64,000 nt of DNA from Chimonanthus salicifolius (taxonomy: Eukaryota > Streptophyta > Magnoliopsida > Laurales > Calycanthaceae), in the NCBI GenBank assembly GCA_013350335.1, contig CM023536.1:40246314-40310313 (forward strand), written 5' to 3'. Positions 47,492 to 59,052 of the stretch are shown here, one piece after another. A model generated the notes under the pieces. It was not told where the DNA came from. It searched no databases and was given only the letters and a program-made list of their open reading frames with translations. Position 1 is the stretch's first letter. Every line of letters starts with the position of its first letter. The position numbers and the translations under genes were made by a program.

Positions 47492-50400
47492 TGTAACACC
47501 CCAAAATTTCGATTTGGTAAATCAATATAATCTCCCTAAATGATGAGGAATGAATAGAGTTGATATTATGTATTAGGTAAATAATTAAGTAAGAATATGA
47601 GATTAAAGGAATGATTTAGTAATTAAACGAGATTTAAGAAAGACTAAATTAAGGAATAATTTAGTTAAAATAATTTTGAAAGTAGAGTGGAATATAATTA
47701 ATTGATGGAAATTTTGGTGATTAGTTAATTAAGAGAGATTAAGGGGGATTGAATTAAGTTACTAATTTAATTTGATAATACATGATGAGGTGGCATGCCA
47801 CATGGCAAGATAAGGATGAAAGCAACATCACCACTTTACCTTTAATTTGGACCAATAAGTGCTCTCCACCTCACCACCACTAGCTTTTGCTTTTTGACTA
47901 AGAGTAAAATGAGGATAAGGTAGAGGAAAAAACAAAAAGAAGAATAGGGCTCCATCTCTACCTCTTTTTCTTCATTCTCTTCTTCTATCCTCCTCCTCCA
48001 ACTTCTTCCTCTCTAAAAATCTGAAGCAAGAAAGAGAGAGAGAGCTAGGAAATTTCTCTTCCTCTTCCTCTTCTCTCTTGGAGCAAATCTCTCTTGAAAG
48101 CTTGAATGTTGAAAAAAAAAAGAAAAAAGGAAACTTAGAAAGCTCATCTAAAGGTAAAATCTTCTTCTCTAAACTTATTATTTATGTTTAATGTGAAATT
48201 TAGCAATGATTTGAAACCAACTTTAGACAAATTTTGGTTAAGATGATGGAATCTGGAGAAATTTGGAAATTTAAGAGTTTTCCCCAAATTCATGGAATTT
48301 AATATAAATCTATGAATTAACTCATCAAATTGGAAATGCTAACCTCCTAATATGTGACCAATTACATAGGAGAAGTAATACAAATGATTAGACTTGGAAA
48401 TTAAACCCAAGTTAAGGATATGGAATTTGGAGATTTAAGGATTTTCCTCAAATTCATGGAATTTGATGTAAATCTATGAAGTAACTCATCAAATTGGAAA
48501 TGCTAGCCTCCTAATATGTGACCAATTACATGGAGAAGTAATACAAATTATTAGGCTTGAAAATTAAGCTTAAGTTAAGGATATAGAATTTGGAGATTTA
48601 GGGGTTTTCACCAAATTCATGGAATTTGATGTAAATCTATGAATAAACTCATCACATTTGGAAATGTTAGCCTCCTAATATGTGACCAATTATATGGAAA
48701 AGTAATACAAATGATTAGACTTAGAAATTAAACCCAAGTTCATTCACAACAAAAACCTCCAATTCTAAGGTATGTGAAATTTACCATTGTTGTTCTAAAA
48801 TAATCCAATTGCATGCTTAGGAATAGAGTGGAAAATGATTATGAGTGGAAGGAATAGGAAGAACATGTAGAAAATCTAAGAAGGTATGAGAAATCTAATT
48901 TATCTAAGGTTAAGAAAATGTATATTAGAATTTAGATTTTATCCAGAGTTAAAATTTGAAGTGGAAATTGGGGATTCTTAACCCTAAACTTAAATAAGAT
49001 GTAATTTGAAAGAAAAGCACAAGAAAAGGCTTATGGTCTTTATTTTTAGAATTAGTTGGAAAGGAACTAAAATAGATTTGGGTTCAAGAAGCAAAGTAAA
49101 GTAATGAATTTTATTAAAGAATCTTATTAAGTTATTTATTAGAAGGTTATGATTTTTATATAAAATTATGCTTATGATGTATGGGTTGAATGAAGAGATT
49201 GGAGGTGATCCCATTATTGGATAAGGAAGTTCAAGACTCAACATCAACACCTAGAAACTTGGAATCAAGTAAGTTTTCCTACTCTTATTGATGTACCATG
49301 GTGAATATGTATTTTTAGTTTGGATTTCAATGTTTGAGATTTGTTGTATGTGTGTTTTAAACATGGAGTTTGATGTATATGTATTATCTTATTATGAAAT
49401 GCAAATGGATTTAATATTAGCGATGGAGTTCTCATGCATATGAATCATGCATTAATGAGGGAGGGAATGCATGAGCATCACGGATATTTATCCTTATGAA
49501 AGGAATTGTACAAAATAAACTTTTGGCCCCGTCCATGTGACAAGATATGGCATCAATATGGGCTGAATACTCCTAGGTGTGAGACCCGAAACCAGCGCAA
49601 GATTGTATGGGTGATAGTACTCCCCCGGTAGTCTCGGTAGAAATGCTAAGTTTTGGGAAGTAGCTCCCAACCGGATGCCACGAGAAAGCTACGAACATAA
49701 GAAGCCAATGATAAAACTGTTGAATTGGAAAAGACAAAATTTCCAATGCATGGGGCATGAAAGGGATTGCATAGACCTCATGGCACCTATGGCATGTCAT
49801 TCATGATTAATTTATATACTAAGTTGGAAAGTATGATTTGATATTTAGTTATGAGATGTATTATGATTTCGAGATGTTTATTACTTGGTATTTACACATG
49901 ACTTTGATTTTAATTTGAAATTTCAAATGGGGATGGGAGATGTTTTTATGAAATGTGAATTACAATGTAAGCACCTATCTTATATTATAATTTTTGTATA
50001 TGTCATATATTGGTACCCACACCGATGGAAATTCCTACTAGGCGTTGACTAAGTCTACAAATTTTCCCCGTTTTAGAATCTAATGCAATAAGCGATAAGG
50101 GCAATGAGGTTAGGCCGAATGCTAGTCAAGCATGATTGGAGATGAAAGCAAAGGACAAAATTTTGGAGAATCCCACATTTTGATATTTTGGAGATAGAAG
50201 ACATTATCATTCTTTTTTGCTATATTTTGAGAACGTGTAACTTTTGTAGGAGTTATATGATTTGAAGTTTAAGTGATGATGTATAGACTCCTAGATGATG
50301 ATGTTAGACTTCTTTGTTATTTGACATTTAACTTATATGGGATTAATATGCTTTGCTTTAGATTGAGAATAGCTATCATTTAAATGTATCAAATACTATG

Positions 50401-50593
50401 TATATGCTTCTGCATGTTTTATGTTAGTGTGTTGCAAAAGTTAAAATGGACTATGTCCGTGCACACACACTAGTTGGGCCAGTTGAGGGTCGGATCTTCT
50501 GACTCAGACTTGACTCGCGTCGTGGCGCTCCGTCTCTCTCTCTTTCTCATTAAATACCACTCTGATCCTAGTGGGAGAGGGAGGGGCGCTTCA
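47492..50593 (+). repeat. 5' LTR of the Ty3 element (3102 bp)
   Basis: Starts TGTAACACCCCAAAA and ends GGGGCGCTTCA. It carries three copies of a 164-bp tandem repeat (48281-48760). It also has a polypyrimidine stretch (47955-48080) with only three CTTCCT units. Confidence 0.92.
48281..48760 (+). repeat. 164-bp tandem repeat in the 5' LTR, three units
   Basis: Units beginning TCCCCAAATTCATGG, TCCTCAAATTCATGG and TCACCAAATTCATGG start at 48281, 48445 and 48608. Each includes CTCCTAATATGTGACCAATT and AGTAATACAAATGATTAG. The 3' LTR keeps two units. Confidence 0.92.
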
Positions 50594-50875
50594 GTTGGTA
50601 TCAATGAAATGAAAAAGCAAAGTAAGGATTGTCCCTAAGTTAAATTCGAATAACTGGTATAAGGTTGTAAGTAAAACGTGTTAGTCATGTTATGACATAT
50701 ACACGAATAGAAAGTTAGAAATGAAAACTTAGAATCTGTCCTCAGATGTAGAATGTGAAGTGAATGCATGACTTAATTCCCTTTATATAATGTGATGATA
50801 TTGGTTGAAATGAATATATATTCATGCGTCTATGAGATGAGGAATCCTCTGACCGTCGTTGTTTGACATAGGACA

Positions 50876-52000
50876 ATGCCACCTCGAAGAGGAAGCCGTG
50901 TACGACGACCTACAGCACGTGTACTCTGAGACTAGCTGACAATGTTCCTCCTGTGACACCAGAAGTTCAAAACTTCCTTCAGAACCTGTTGCAGACAATA
51001 ATACAATCAACTCAGGCTGCGACTATCACGGCCCAAGCCCCTGACACTGGGAACCAAGCCACTCTTAGAAATTTTCAGCAGCAACACCCTCCCAAGTTTC
51101 ATGGTACGGAAGGGCCAATAAACGCTGAGAATTGGATAGATACCCTCACTCAGATCTTCAATCTAGTTAAGGTCACAGATAAGGAGGATCGAATCCTCCT
51201 GGCCAGCTCCCAACTTGTCAATGACGCTACAAAATGGTGGAAGATGGTTGAGGAACAAGAGATACTGACAGATCCGACATGGATGGGTTTCAAAGAATTG
51301 TTCCTAGGCTGCTATTTCCCTGAGGAAAAAAGAGAAGCAAAGACACAAGAATTCATATTCCTAGTACAGAGGAACATGTTGGTCGCAGATTATCAGGTAG
51401 AGTTCACCCGATTATCCACATATGCTCCTTACATGGTGGATACCGAATCGAAGAAGACTCGCAAGTTTGAAAGGGGTCTTCGACCTGCAATCAAGTCAAG
51501 AGTGATATCTCCTGCAACAAAGACTTATGCAAGATAGTGAGTAGGGCCATCACAGTAGAGAAAGATCTGGCAGAATCGGCAAGCTTTATGGAACGCAGAA
51601 GGAAGCAAGGCAGTGCAAGTTCGTCCCAGTCACATAAGAGATTCCGATCTAGTGCACCGTGTCCTTCGACTTCTGCATCTGTACTACAGTCTACTGGTGG
51701 TGTCTTCACATGCTTTCACTGCAGGCAAGCAAGCCACACGAAGAGAAATTGTCCCCAGCTTAGCAGAACACAGGCTACACAGTCTTCTGGTGATATGTTC
51801 TCATGTTATCAGTGCGGACAGTCAGATCATATCAAAAGGAACTGTCCTAAGCTTCAGCCTAGGACCTCCAGCACGGGCATCCTACCGTCCACCGGGCAGG
51901 CCATCTCAGTCACAGACTCATCCCAAACAGACCCCAGTGCCAGCAACTTCGGGACTGAGTATACTCTCTTGTCCATGCACCAGAGACAGTTGATCACTCT
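50876..52000 (+). pseudogene. Ty3 gag with duplicated zinc knuckle, frameshifted
   Basis: The likely start at 50876 (MPPRRGSRVRRPTARV) hits a stop after 16 codons. The gag core continues in another frame from about 50941, with TLRNFQQQHPPKFHGTEGP, AENWIDTLTQIFNLV, FLGCYFPEEKREAKTQEF and DYQVEFTRLS, ending at a stop (51535). A third frame carries SRAITVEKDLAES and a basic Ser-rich linker. It then has two CCHC knuckles, CFHCRQASHTKRNC and CYQCGQSDHIKRNC. Each is preceded by a similar S-T/S-G-G/D-x-F segment, which points to an internal duplication of about 30 codons. Confidence 0.88.
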
Positions 52001-52369
52001 GTGATCCGAGGTATGGCTATTACTGGTAATTCGTGTACTGTTGCGTTATTTGACTTTGGGGCTATGCATTCTTTTTTATCTGCATCCATTGTTTCTGCCA
52101 CGGGCATACTAGTACAACATTTGTCATCTGCCCTTACTATCACATCACCCGTTGGCGACACATCTCTTGGTTTATTTTGTACTTCGGTAGATACTGAATT
52201 GACTGACTTCAAATTTAAGTTCAATTATCTGGTAATGGACATGGCAGAATATGATGTGATTTTCGGCATAGATTGGTGGAATACCTATCAAGCATGCATT
52301 GATTGTTACCGTAGGAGGGTAACATTTTGGTCACCTGAGGGGCAAAGATTTATTGAACTTTTCATGTAA
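52001..52369 (+). pseudogene. Ty3 aspartic protease fragment, joined to the element's 3' end
   Basis: VIRGMAITGNSCTVALFDFG aligns with the retropepsin start. The catalytic triplet position reads Asp-Phe-Gly instead of Asp-Ser/Thr-Gly. YDVIFGIDWWNTYQACIDC and RRRVTFWSPEGQ follow. The reading frame stops at 52369, where the sequence switches to the 3' untranslated segment. The join marks an internal deletion that removed RT, RNase H and integrase (known order in Ty3 elements). Confidence 0.88.
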
Positions 52370-52429
52370 GTTGTTTAAACCTTATCTTGTTCAATTTTCG
52401 GGACGAAAATTCCAAAAAGGTGTTAGTAT

Positions 52430-55363
52430 TGTAACACTCCAAAAATTTCAATCTGGTAAATCAATATAATTCCCCTAAATGATGTGAATGAATAGGGTTG
52501 ATAGTATGTATTAGGTAAATAATTAAGTAAGAATATGAGATTAGAGGAATGATTGAGTAATTAAACGACATTTAAGAAACACTAAATTAAGGGATGATTT
52601 AGTTAAAATAATTTTGAAAGTAGAGTGAAATATAATTAATTGATAGAAATTTTGGTGATTAGTTAATTAAGAGAGATTAAGGGGGTTTTTTTAAGTTACT
52701 AATTTAATTTGATAATACATGATGAGGTGGCATCCACATGGCAAGATAAGGATGAAAGCAACATCACCACTCCACCTTTAATTTGGATCAATAAGTGCTC
52801 TCCACCTCACCATCTTTAGCTTTTGCTTTTTGACTAAGAGTAAAATGAGGATCAGGTAGAGAAAAGAGTAAAATGAGGATCAGGTAGAGAAAAAAGTAAA
52901 AAGAAGAGTAGGGCTCCATCTCTACCTCTTTTTCTTCATTCTCTTCTTCTATCCTCCTCCTCCATCTTCTTCCTCTCTAAAAATCTGAAGAAAGAATGAG
53001 AGAGAGAGAGAGCTGGAAATTTCTCTTCCTCTTCCTCTTCCTCTTCCTCTTCCTCTTCCTCTATCTCTCTTTGGTGCAAATCTCTCTTGAAAGCATGGAT
53101 GTTGAAAAAAAAAAAAAAAAGGAAACTTACTCATCTAAAGGTAAAATCTTTTTCCCTAAGCTTATTATTTATGTTTAATGTGAAAGTTTAGAATGATTTG
53201 GAACCAACCTTAGACAAATTTTGGTCAAGATGATGGAATTTGGGGAAATTTGGGAACTTAGGGGTTTTCCTCAAATTCATGGAATTTGATGTAAATCTAT
53301 AAATTAACTCATCAAATTGGAAATGCTAGCCTCCTAATATGTAACCAATTACATGGAGAAGTAATACAAATGATTAGGCTCGGAAATTAAGCCCAAGTTA
53401 AGGATATGGAATTTGGGGATTTAGGGGTTTTCCCCAAATTCATGGAATTTGATGTAAATCTATGAATTAACTTATCACATTTGGGAATATTAGCCTCCTA
53501 ATATGTGACCAAGTACATGGAATAGTAATACAAATGATTAGGCTTAAAAATTAAGTCTAAGTTCATTCACAACAAAAACCCCAAATCCTAAGGTATGTGA
53601 AATTTACCATTGTTGTGCTAAAATAATCCAATTGTATACTTAGGAATAGAGTGGAAAATGATTATGAGTGGAAGGAATAGGAAGAACATGTAGAAAATCT
53701 AAGAAGGTATAAGAAATCTAATTTATCTAAGGTTAAGAAAATGTATATTAGAATTTAGATTTTATCTAGAACTAAGATTTGAAGTGGAAATTGGGGATTC
53801 TTAACCCTAAGCTTAAATAAGGTGTAATTTAAAAGGAAAGCACGAGAAAAGGCTTATGGTCTTTATTTCTAGAATTAGTTGAAATTGAACTAAACTAGAT
53901 TTGGGTTCAAGAAGCAAAGTAGAAGTAATGAATTTTATTAAAGAATCTTATTAAGTTATTTATTAGAAGGTTATGATTTTTATATAAAACTATGCTTATG
54001 ATGCACGGGTTGAATGAAGAGATTGGAGGTGACCCCATTATTGGGTAAGGAAGTTCAAGACTGAACATCAACACTAGAAACTTGGAATCAAGTAGGTTTT
54101 CCTACTCTTATTGATGTACCATGGTGAATATGTATTTCTTGTTTGAATTTCAATATTTGAGATTTGTTGTATGTATGTTTTAATCATGGAGTTTGATGTA
54201 TATGTATTATCTTATTAGGAAATGCAAATGGATTTAATATTAGCGATGGAGTTCTCATGCATTCATGAGGGATGGGAATGTATGAGCATTACGAATATTT
54301 ATCCTTATGAAAGAAATTGTACAAAATAGACCTTTGGCCCCGTCCATGTGACAAGATATGGCATTAAGATGTGCTGAATGCTCCTGGGTGTGAGACCCGA
54401 AACCTGCGTAGGATTGTATGGGTGATAGGACTCCCCTAGTATTGGGAAGTAGCTCCCAGCCGGATGCCACGGGAAATCTACGGACATAAGAGACTAGTAA
54501 TAAAACTGTTGAATTGGGGAAGACAAACTTTCCAGTGCATGGGGCATGAAAGGGATTGCATGGACCTCATGGCACCCATGGGATGTCATTCATGATTATT
54601 GTATATACTAAATTGGAAAGTATGATTTGATATTTGGTTATGAGATGTATTATGATTTCGAAATGTTTATTATTTGATATTTACACATGACTTTGATTTT
54701 GATTTGAAATTTCAAATGGGGATGGGTGATGTTTTTATGAAATGTGAATTACAATGTAAGCACCTATCTTATATTATAATTTTTGTATATGTCACATATT
54801 GGTACCTACACTGATGGGAATTCCTACTAGGCGTTGACTAAGCCTACAAATTATCCCCTGTTTAGAATCTAATGCAGGAAGCGATAAGGAAATGAGGTTT
54901 GGCCGCATGCTAGTCAAGCATGATTGGAGATGAAAGCAAAGGACAAAATTTTGGAGAATCCTACATTTTGATATTTTGGAGATATAAGACATTATCATTC
55001 TTTTTTGCTATATTTTGAGAACATGATTTTAAGTTTAATTGATGATGTATAAACTCCTAGATGATGATATTAGACTTATTTGTTTTTTGACATTTAAATT
55101 ATATGGGATTAATATGCTTTGCTTTGGATTAAGAATAACTATCATTCAAATGTATCAAATACTATATATATGCTTCTACAGGTTTTATGTTAGTGTGTTG
55201 CAAAAGTTAAAATGGACTATGTCCATGCGCACACACTAGTTGGGCCAGTCGAGGGTCATGTCTTCTGACTCGGACTTGGCTCGCGTCGTGGTACTCTGTC
55301 TCTCTCTCTCTCTTTCTCATTAAATACCACTCTGATCCTAGTGGGAGAGGGAGGGGCGCTACA
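52430..55363 (+). repeat. 3' LTR of the Ty3 element (2934 bp)
   Basis: Starts TGTAACACTCCAAAA and ends GGGGCGCTACA. It carries two copies of the 164-bp repeat (53260-53580). It has an expanded CTTCCT tract (53026-53061), and a 26-bp duplication around GTAAAATGAGGATCAGG at 52841-52890. Confidence 0.92.
52996..53065. repeat. (GA)n and (CTTCCT)n microsatellites
   Basis: A GAGAGAGAGAGAGAGC tract and six to seven CTTCCT units lie in the 3' LTR. They give rise to an artefactual Arg-Gly-rich frame on the minus strand. Confidence 0.9.
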
Positions 55364-55569
55364 AATATTTTCCTACACAAAACATGGCAAATCTGGTGGG
55401 ATTTTTCAGTCTCCCCCTCAAAAAAAATACAACGTTTATGACTCAACACCAAACACAATACAGACATGACATCTTCAGTCTTCAATTTTCTCCATCTGAA
55501 AATATGTCTGCAAAACAAATATTTTCCTACACAAAACATGGCAAATCTGGTGGAATTTTTCAGTCTCCC
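55364..55569. repeat. Tandem duplication of about 150 bp in the Copia internal region, first copy split by the Ty3 insertion
   Basis: Copy 2 is 55421-55569. Copy 1 is 47391-47486 plus 55364-55420. Both contain AATACAACGTTTATGACTCA, ACATCTTCAGTCTTCAATTT, ACACAAAACATGGCAAATCT and TTTTTCAGTCTCCC. The Ty3 element sits inside copy 1, so the duplication is older than the insertion. Confidence 0.9.
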
Positions 55570-55795
55570 TACAATGTATTCTCCCCCTTTTTGTCATAAA
55601 TTGACAAGGGATGCTATAAGAAAACCCATTTTTCTTGAAATCAACATTTTTTTCATAACATTCGAACATTTTTCTCATATTTTTTTTTAAAATAAATGAT
55701 AAAATTTATTTTCCAATAATTTTAATAGATCCGAAAACGAAATGCAACAATAAAAACAAAGGAACTGAAAGCAATTTAAGGCCAAAGTACAAGGT

Positions 55796-57711
55796 CTAAA
55801 CCAATCCTCTATCTTTAAGTACCCATTTTGTAGTGTAGGATGGCATGTGGGTAGGCCTGGTTCGTTTAGAATCAATTCTTCTTTTGTGACCTTGATTGGA
55901 CAATTCATCCAACAACAATTGAAACTTTTGAGTTAATGAATGATGGTTGATTCCACTTTTATGCGTCACATGATTATTTTCACGGTGATTCACATTAAGT
56001 TGTGTTTTATAAAAACATTTTTTATGTTGTTTCTTCCTAAGGCTGCACTCAAACCTAAGATGACCCATTTTGTCATAATAAAAACATTTCACATTTGGAG
56101 TCTTTGAGGGGAAAGAAACACCTTTAACAAACACATTTTTAGTTGTTAGGTCTTCGCATATTTTTATTATTAAAACGAAAATCCGTTTTATCCTCAAACT
56201 GTTTTCCAATATTCAACAATTTTTCCAACTTTTCTTTCCCTTTTGTAAGTTTTTCTTCAAAATTCATTTTATGACTCTTTAAATCATTTAGCTCAATCTA
56301 GAGTTTTTTTTTTTTTCAAATTTCACTTTCGATTCAACTTCTTTAAGATTTTCAATTTCTTTTTGAACCAACCTTAAACTTTCTTGCAATTCAGCTTCAA
56401 CCTTTATAAGTCTAGAGACCTCTTCTTGTGCCATTTTCAAATCCATTTCAAAATTTTCTTTTTCAGTGACCAATTTAATATTCTCATTCTTAGACTTATT
56501 TAGCTTTTTAGCCAAGTTATTGCTCTCCAAAAACAGGGCATCGTAGCCCACTTGAAGATATCCTCATTATCCGACCCTTCACTATCAGTTTCAACATTTT
56601 GAGAGTTTTAGGATCAGGAGTAATAGTGACTAAGAGACCTTTCAAATTACCAGTTTTTTCTTTAGATAAGTCATCTGACTCACTTTCAGATTGAGATGTG
56701 TCTTCATAAACAGTAGTCATGGCTTTCTTATTTGATCTCCTTTTAGATGAACACTCATTGGCAAAGTGCCCACATCCATGACAGTTAAAACATTAGAATT
56801 TTTTTGATCTGTCTTTTGATTTTTCTTTTGAATTTTCTCTTGATTTATCTTTGGATGAATTTGAATTTCCTTTAGATCTTTCTTTGAATCATCTCTTTTA
56901 AAGTTTCTAAACTTCTTCTTTTTGTAAAAATTTTTCAGGAATTTCTTGTCTATCACATTCACATCTTCATTTGAGTCACTATCGGACTCAAATTTTTTAA
57001 TTTCCTTAGTTTCAATTTTCACAGATGAATTTAGGGTAATGGATTTACTTTTAGATTTAACAAAATGTAGTTCAAAAGCTTGTAGAGATCCCATAAGATC
57101 ATCTACTACCATTTTCGCCACATCTCTAAATTCTTCAATTGCTACAACTTTGGGACTAAACCTTTCGGGTAGAAATCTTAAGATTTTAGTACATATGATT
57201 TTATCAGGTATCCTTTCTCCGAGAACACACATAGTGTTTACAATGTCATTTAGTTTAGATCACTTTCTTGCATTCGGATAGTTTCAAATTCCGTGCTCAA
57301 AATTTGAAGTTTGGATCTTTTGACCAAAGTTGTTCCCTCGTGGATTCTCTCCAGAATGTCACACGCTTCTTTAGTTGTTTCACATGTCATGATTCTTTTA
57401 AATTCGTCTGGTGAAACAGCGCAGTTTATAGCATTTAATGCTTTTCCATTTGCATTATGTAACGATTTTTCAGTGTTAGTCCAGGAAAAAATATCTTTAA
57501 GTCTGGTCAATTTAACACTAGTTGAAGATTCAGTTTTTCCTTTGGTATAAGTTATTTCTTCAACTGGATGAACCTAACCTCTTAGAACAGATTCCCAGCC
57601 GGTTCCATTGATGGATTCCAAAAAAAAATTCATGCGAGCCTTCTAGTAGGCATAGATCGTACCATAGAAATGTGGAGGTTTGGTGACCGCCTTACTATCT
57701 CCTTTGTGCAT
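55796..57711 (-). pseudogene. Copia gag (UBN2-type) with coiled coil and two zinc knuckles, broken
   Basis: The ATG at 57711 opens MHKGDSKAVTKPPHFYG, then YAY-stop-KARMNFFLESI, the start of the UBN2 gag core (a Trp codon is TAG). The core continues with NAINCAVSPDEFKRIMTCET and, after a frameshift near 57240, with KILRFLPERFSPKVVAIEEF. A Lys/Asp/Asn-rich acidic-basic linker precedes the knuckle CFNCHGCGHFANEC (about 56790-56750, another frame). A coiled coil (56551-56288) with heptad-like Leu/Ile/Glu spacing follows. A last knuckle, CFYYDKMGHLRFEC, has its second cysteine replaced by Tyr. The end KWVLKDRG resembles the TNxxGPKxxWVPK tail before protease in this Copia group (SIRE/Tork-like; inference). 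No protease or later domain follows. Confidence 0.88.
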
Positions 57712-57779
57712 TGTACTAGCATAGGAATCACATCTAGACAATTAAGTCTTAATAGAGGAACCTAGCTCTTGATGCCACT

Positions 57780-59047
57780 TGAAAGTCCGGGCTAGATCAA
57801 TGCAAGGATCGTAGAGAAGGGTGAATAAGACCAATTCCAATTTATATTAACCTTTTAAATTATGAATAATCAATTTTAAGTGCAGCGGAATAATCTTTTG
57901 TGTGTGTCATTAATGATAAACAATTCAACAAATTAAACCAAGCAAACACAACGATTTATAGTGGTTTGGTTCACCTGAACTTACATCCACTCTTGGACTC
58001 ACCGAACTTTGGGCTATCCGAAACTCACTATGAAAGGGTAAAAATACCCTATCAATTTACACCTAGTTTTTGAAAGGTTCGACCACCGAGGTCTACTCTT
58101 TGACACCTATTTTTTATGGTGGTTCAACCCACATAAATCTAATCCACCTCACAATATTAAATGAAATAAAATTAAGAAAAGAACACTTGCCTTTGGGTCA
58201 TGTGCAAATCTTCTGAATATGTTCTTCAATGCTGTGTGTTGCATACTCCAGTGGTTGAGGCTTCAGATCTTCAGGTGTGTGCAATCTTTGGGTATGATGC
58301 TACAGCCACCCATTAAACTCCCTTGTTGTTTCATGTTTTACTATTTGAAAAACATAGGGTCGATTCTTGAAACACATGGAAGAATGATTCCCAGATTTAG
58401 GGTTTTCTGGGTTAAGGCTCTCTCAAAAAGGTTTTTCCTTAATCTCACTCTTTTCCTCATTTTTTTTATATTAGATTAGTCTGTATTTATAAGAAATCAC
58501 ACTCTTCGACAAGTCGAGGAGTTGAAAGAGAAGTTTCGACAAGTTGAAACCACATATAACAACGGATAAAAACGATGGCCTTGACATGTCGAAGAATTTC
58601 TATGGGCGAAGAAGAAGGATTGAAACGCGTTGTTCGACCAGTCGAATAAAGTCGATTGGTCGAACCCGAGAGTACCCAAAACGATTAAACTCAAGACATG
58701 TCGACAATGTTCGACATGTCCACAACAAGTATCGGTCCTTCGACTTGTCGACTACGGTCGACTGGTCGAACCCATTGAGGTCTAATATTATGTAAAAGAG
58801 CACCGATTTTGGGCCTTTTACAACAGGGCTTGGGATTTAGGACTTGGATTAATTTTAATACACAGATTATAAACCCATCCTAAGTCTGATTTACCTGATT
58901 GGTTTCCACAACATTGGAGAGATCCTCAGCGATCAACATATCTTCAGGGTTTTTAGGCGTTCTCCCAAACGATCATCCAAAGGCAAGGTCTTGACACTTG
59001 TTACAAAATTGACAACAAAGAAACACGGATAAACAAGGGATCTAACA
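57780..59047 (-). repeat. 5' LTR of the Copia element
   Basis: On the plus strand it begins TGAAAGTCCGGGC and ends GATCTAACA. The minus-strand TATA is at 58484-58493. The motif array at 58507-58769 differs from that of the partner LTR by small insertions and deletions. Most other positions differ only by scattered substitutions. Confidence 0.9.
58507..58769. repeat. TTCGACNNGTCGAA / GACATGTC array, 5' LTR copy
   Basis: The unit types are the same as in the partner LTR. There is an additional TTCGACTTGTCGACTACGG unit near 58739-58757, and a segment present in the partner (around 46947-46960) is missing. Confidence 0.9.
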
Positions 59048-59052
59048 GGTGG

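Larger units (their letters stand above)
47492..55363 (+). mobile_element. Ty3/gypsy retrotransposon with both LTRs, pol deleted after protease
   Basis: The LTRs at 47492-50593 and 52430-55363 flank an internal region of 1836 bp. It holds a primer site TTGGTATCAATG (50595-50606), gag with two knuckles, a protease fragment, then directly the pre-LTR segment TTTTCGGGACGAAAATTCC that normally ends such elements. RT, RNase H and integrase are absent. The target flanks are AGCAT (47487-47491) and AATAT (55364-55368). An uninterrupted duplicate of the target at 55513-55526 reads ACAAATATTTTCC, so the left copy probably changed by two transitions. Confidence 0.93.
46000..59047 (-). mobile_element. 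Copia retrotransposon with both LTRs, gag only, pol missing
   Basis: Two related LTRs (46000-47300 and 57780-59047) bracket the element. The outer flanks carry a perfect 5-bp duplication GGTGG (45995-45999 and 59048-59052). On the minus strand the order is 5' LTR, a primer site TGGCATCAAGAGC at 57767-57779, gag (57711-55796), about 400 bp of non-coding DNA with a tandem duplication, a polypurine tract AAAGGGGGAGAT (47303-47313) and the 3' LTR. Without the nested Ty3 element the internal region is only about 2.6 kb, with no protease, integrase or RT. Confidence 0.93.

Noticed and set aside
52949..53134. Arg-Gly-rich minus-strand frame
   Set aside because: It is a translation artefact of the CTTCCT microsatellite in the Ty3 3' LTR.
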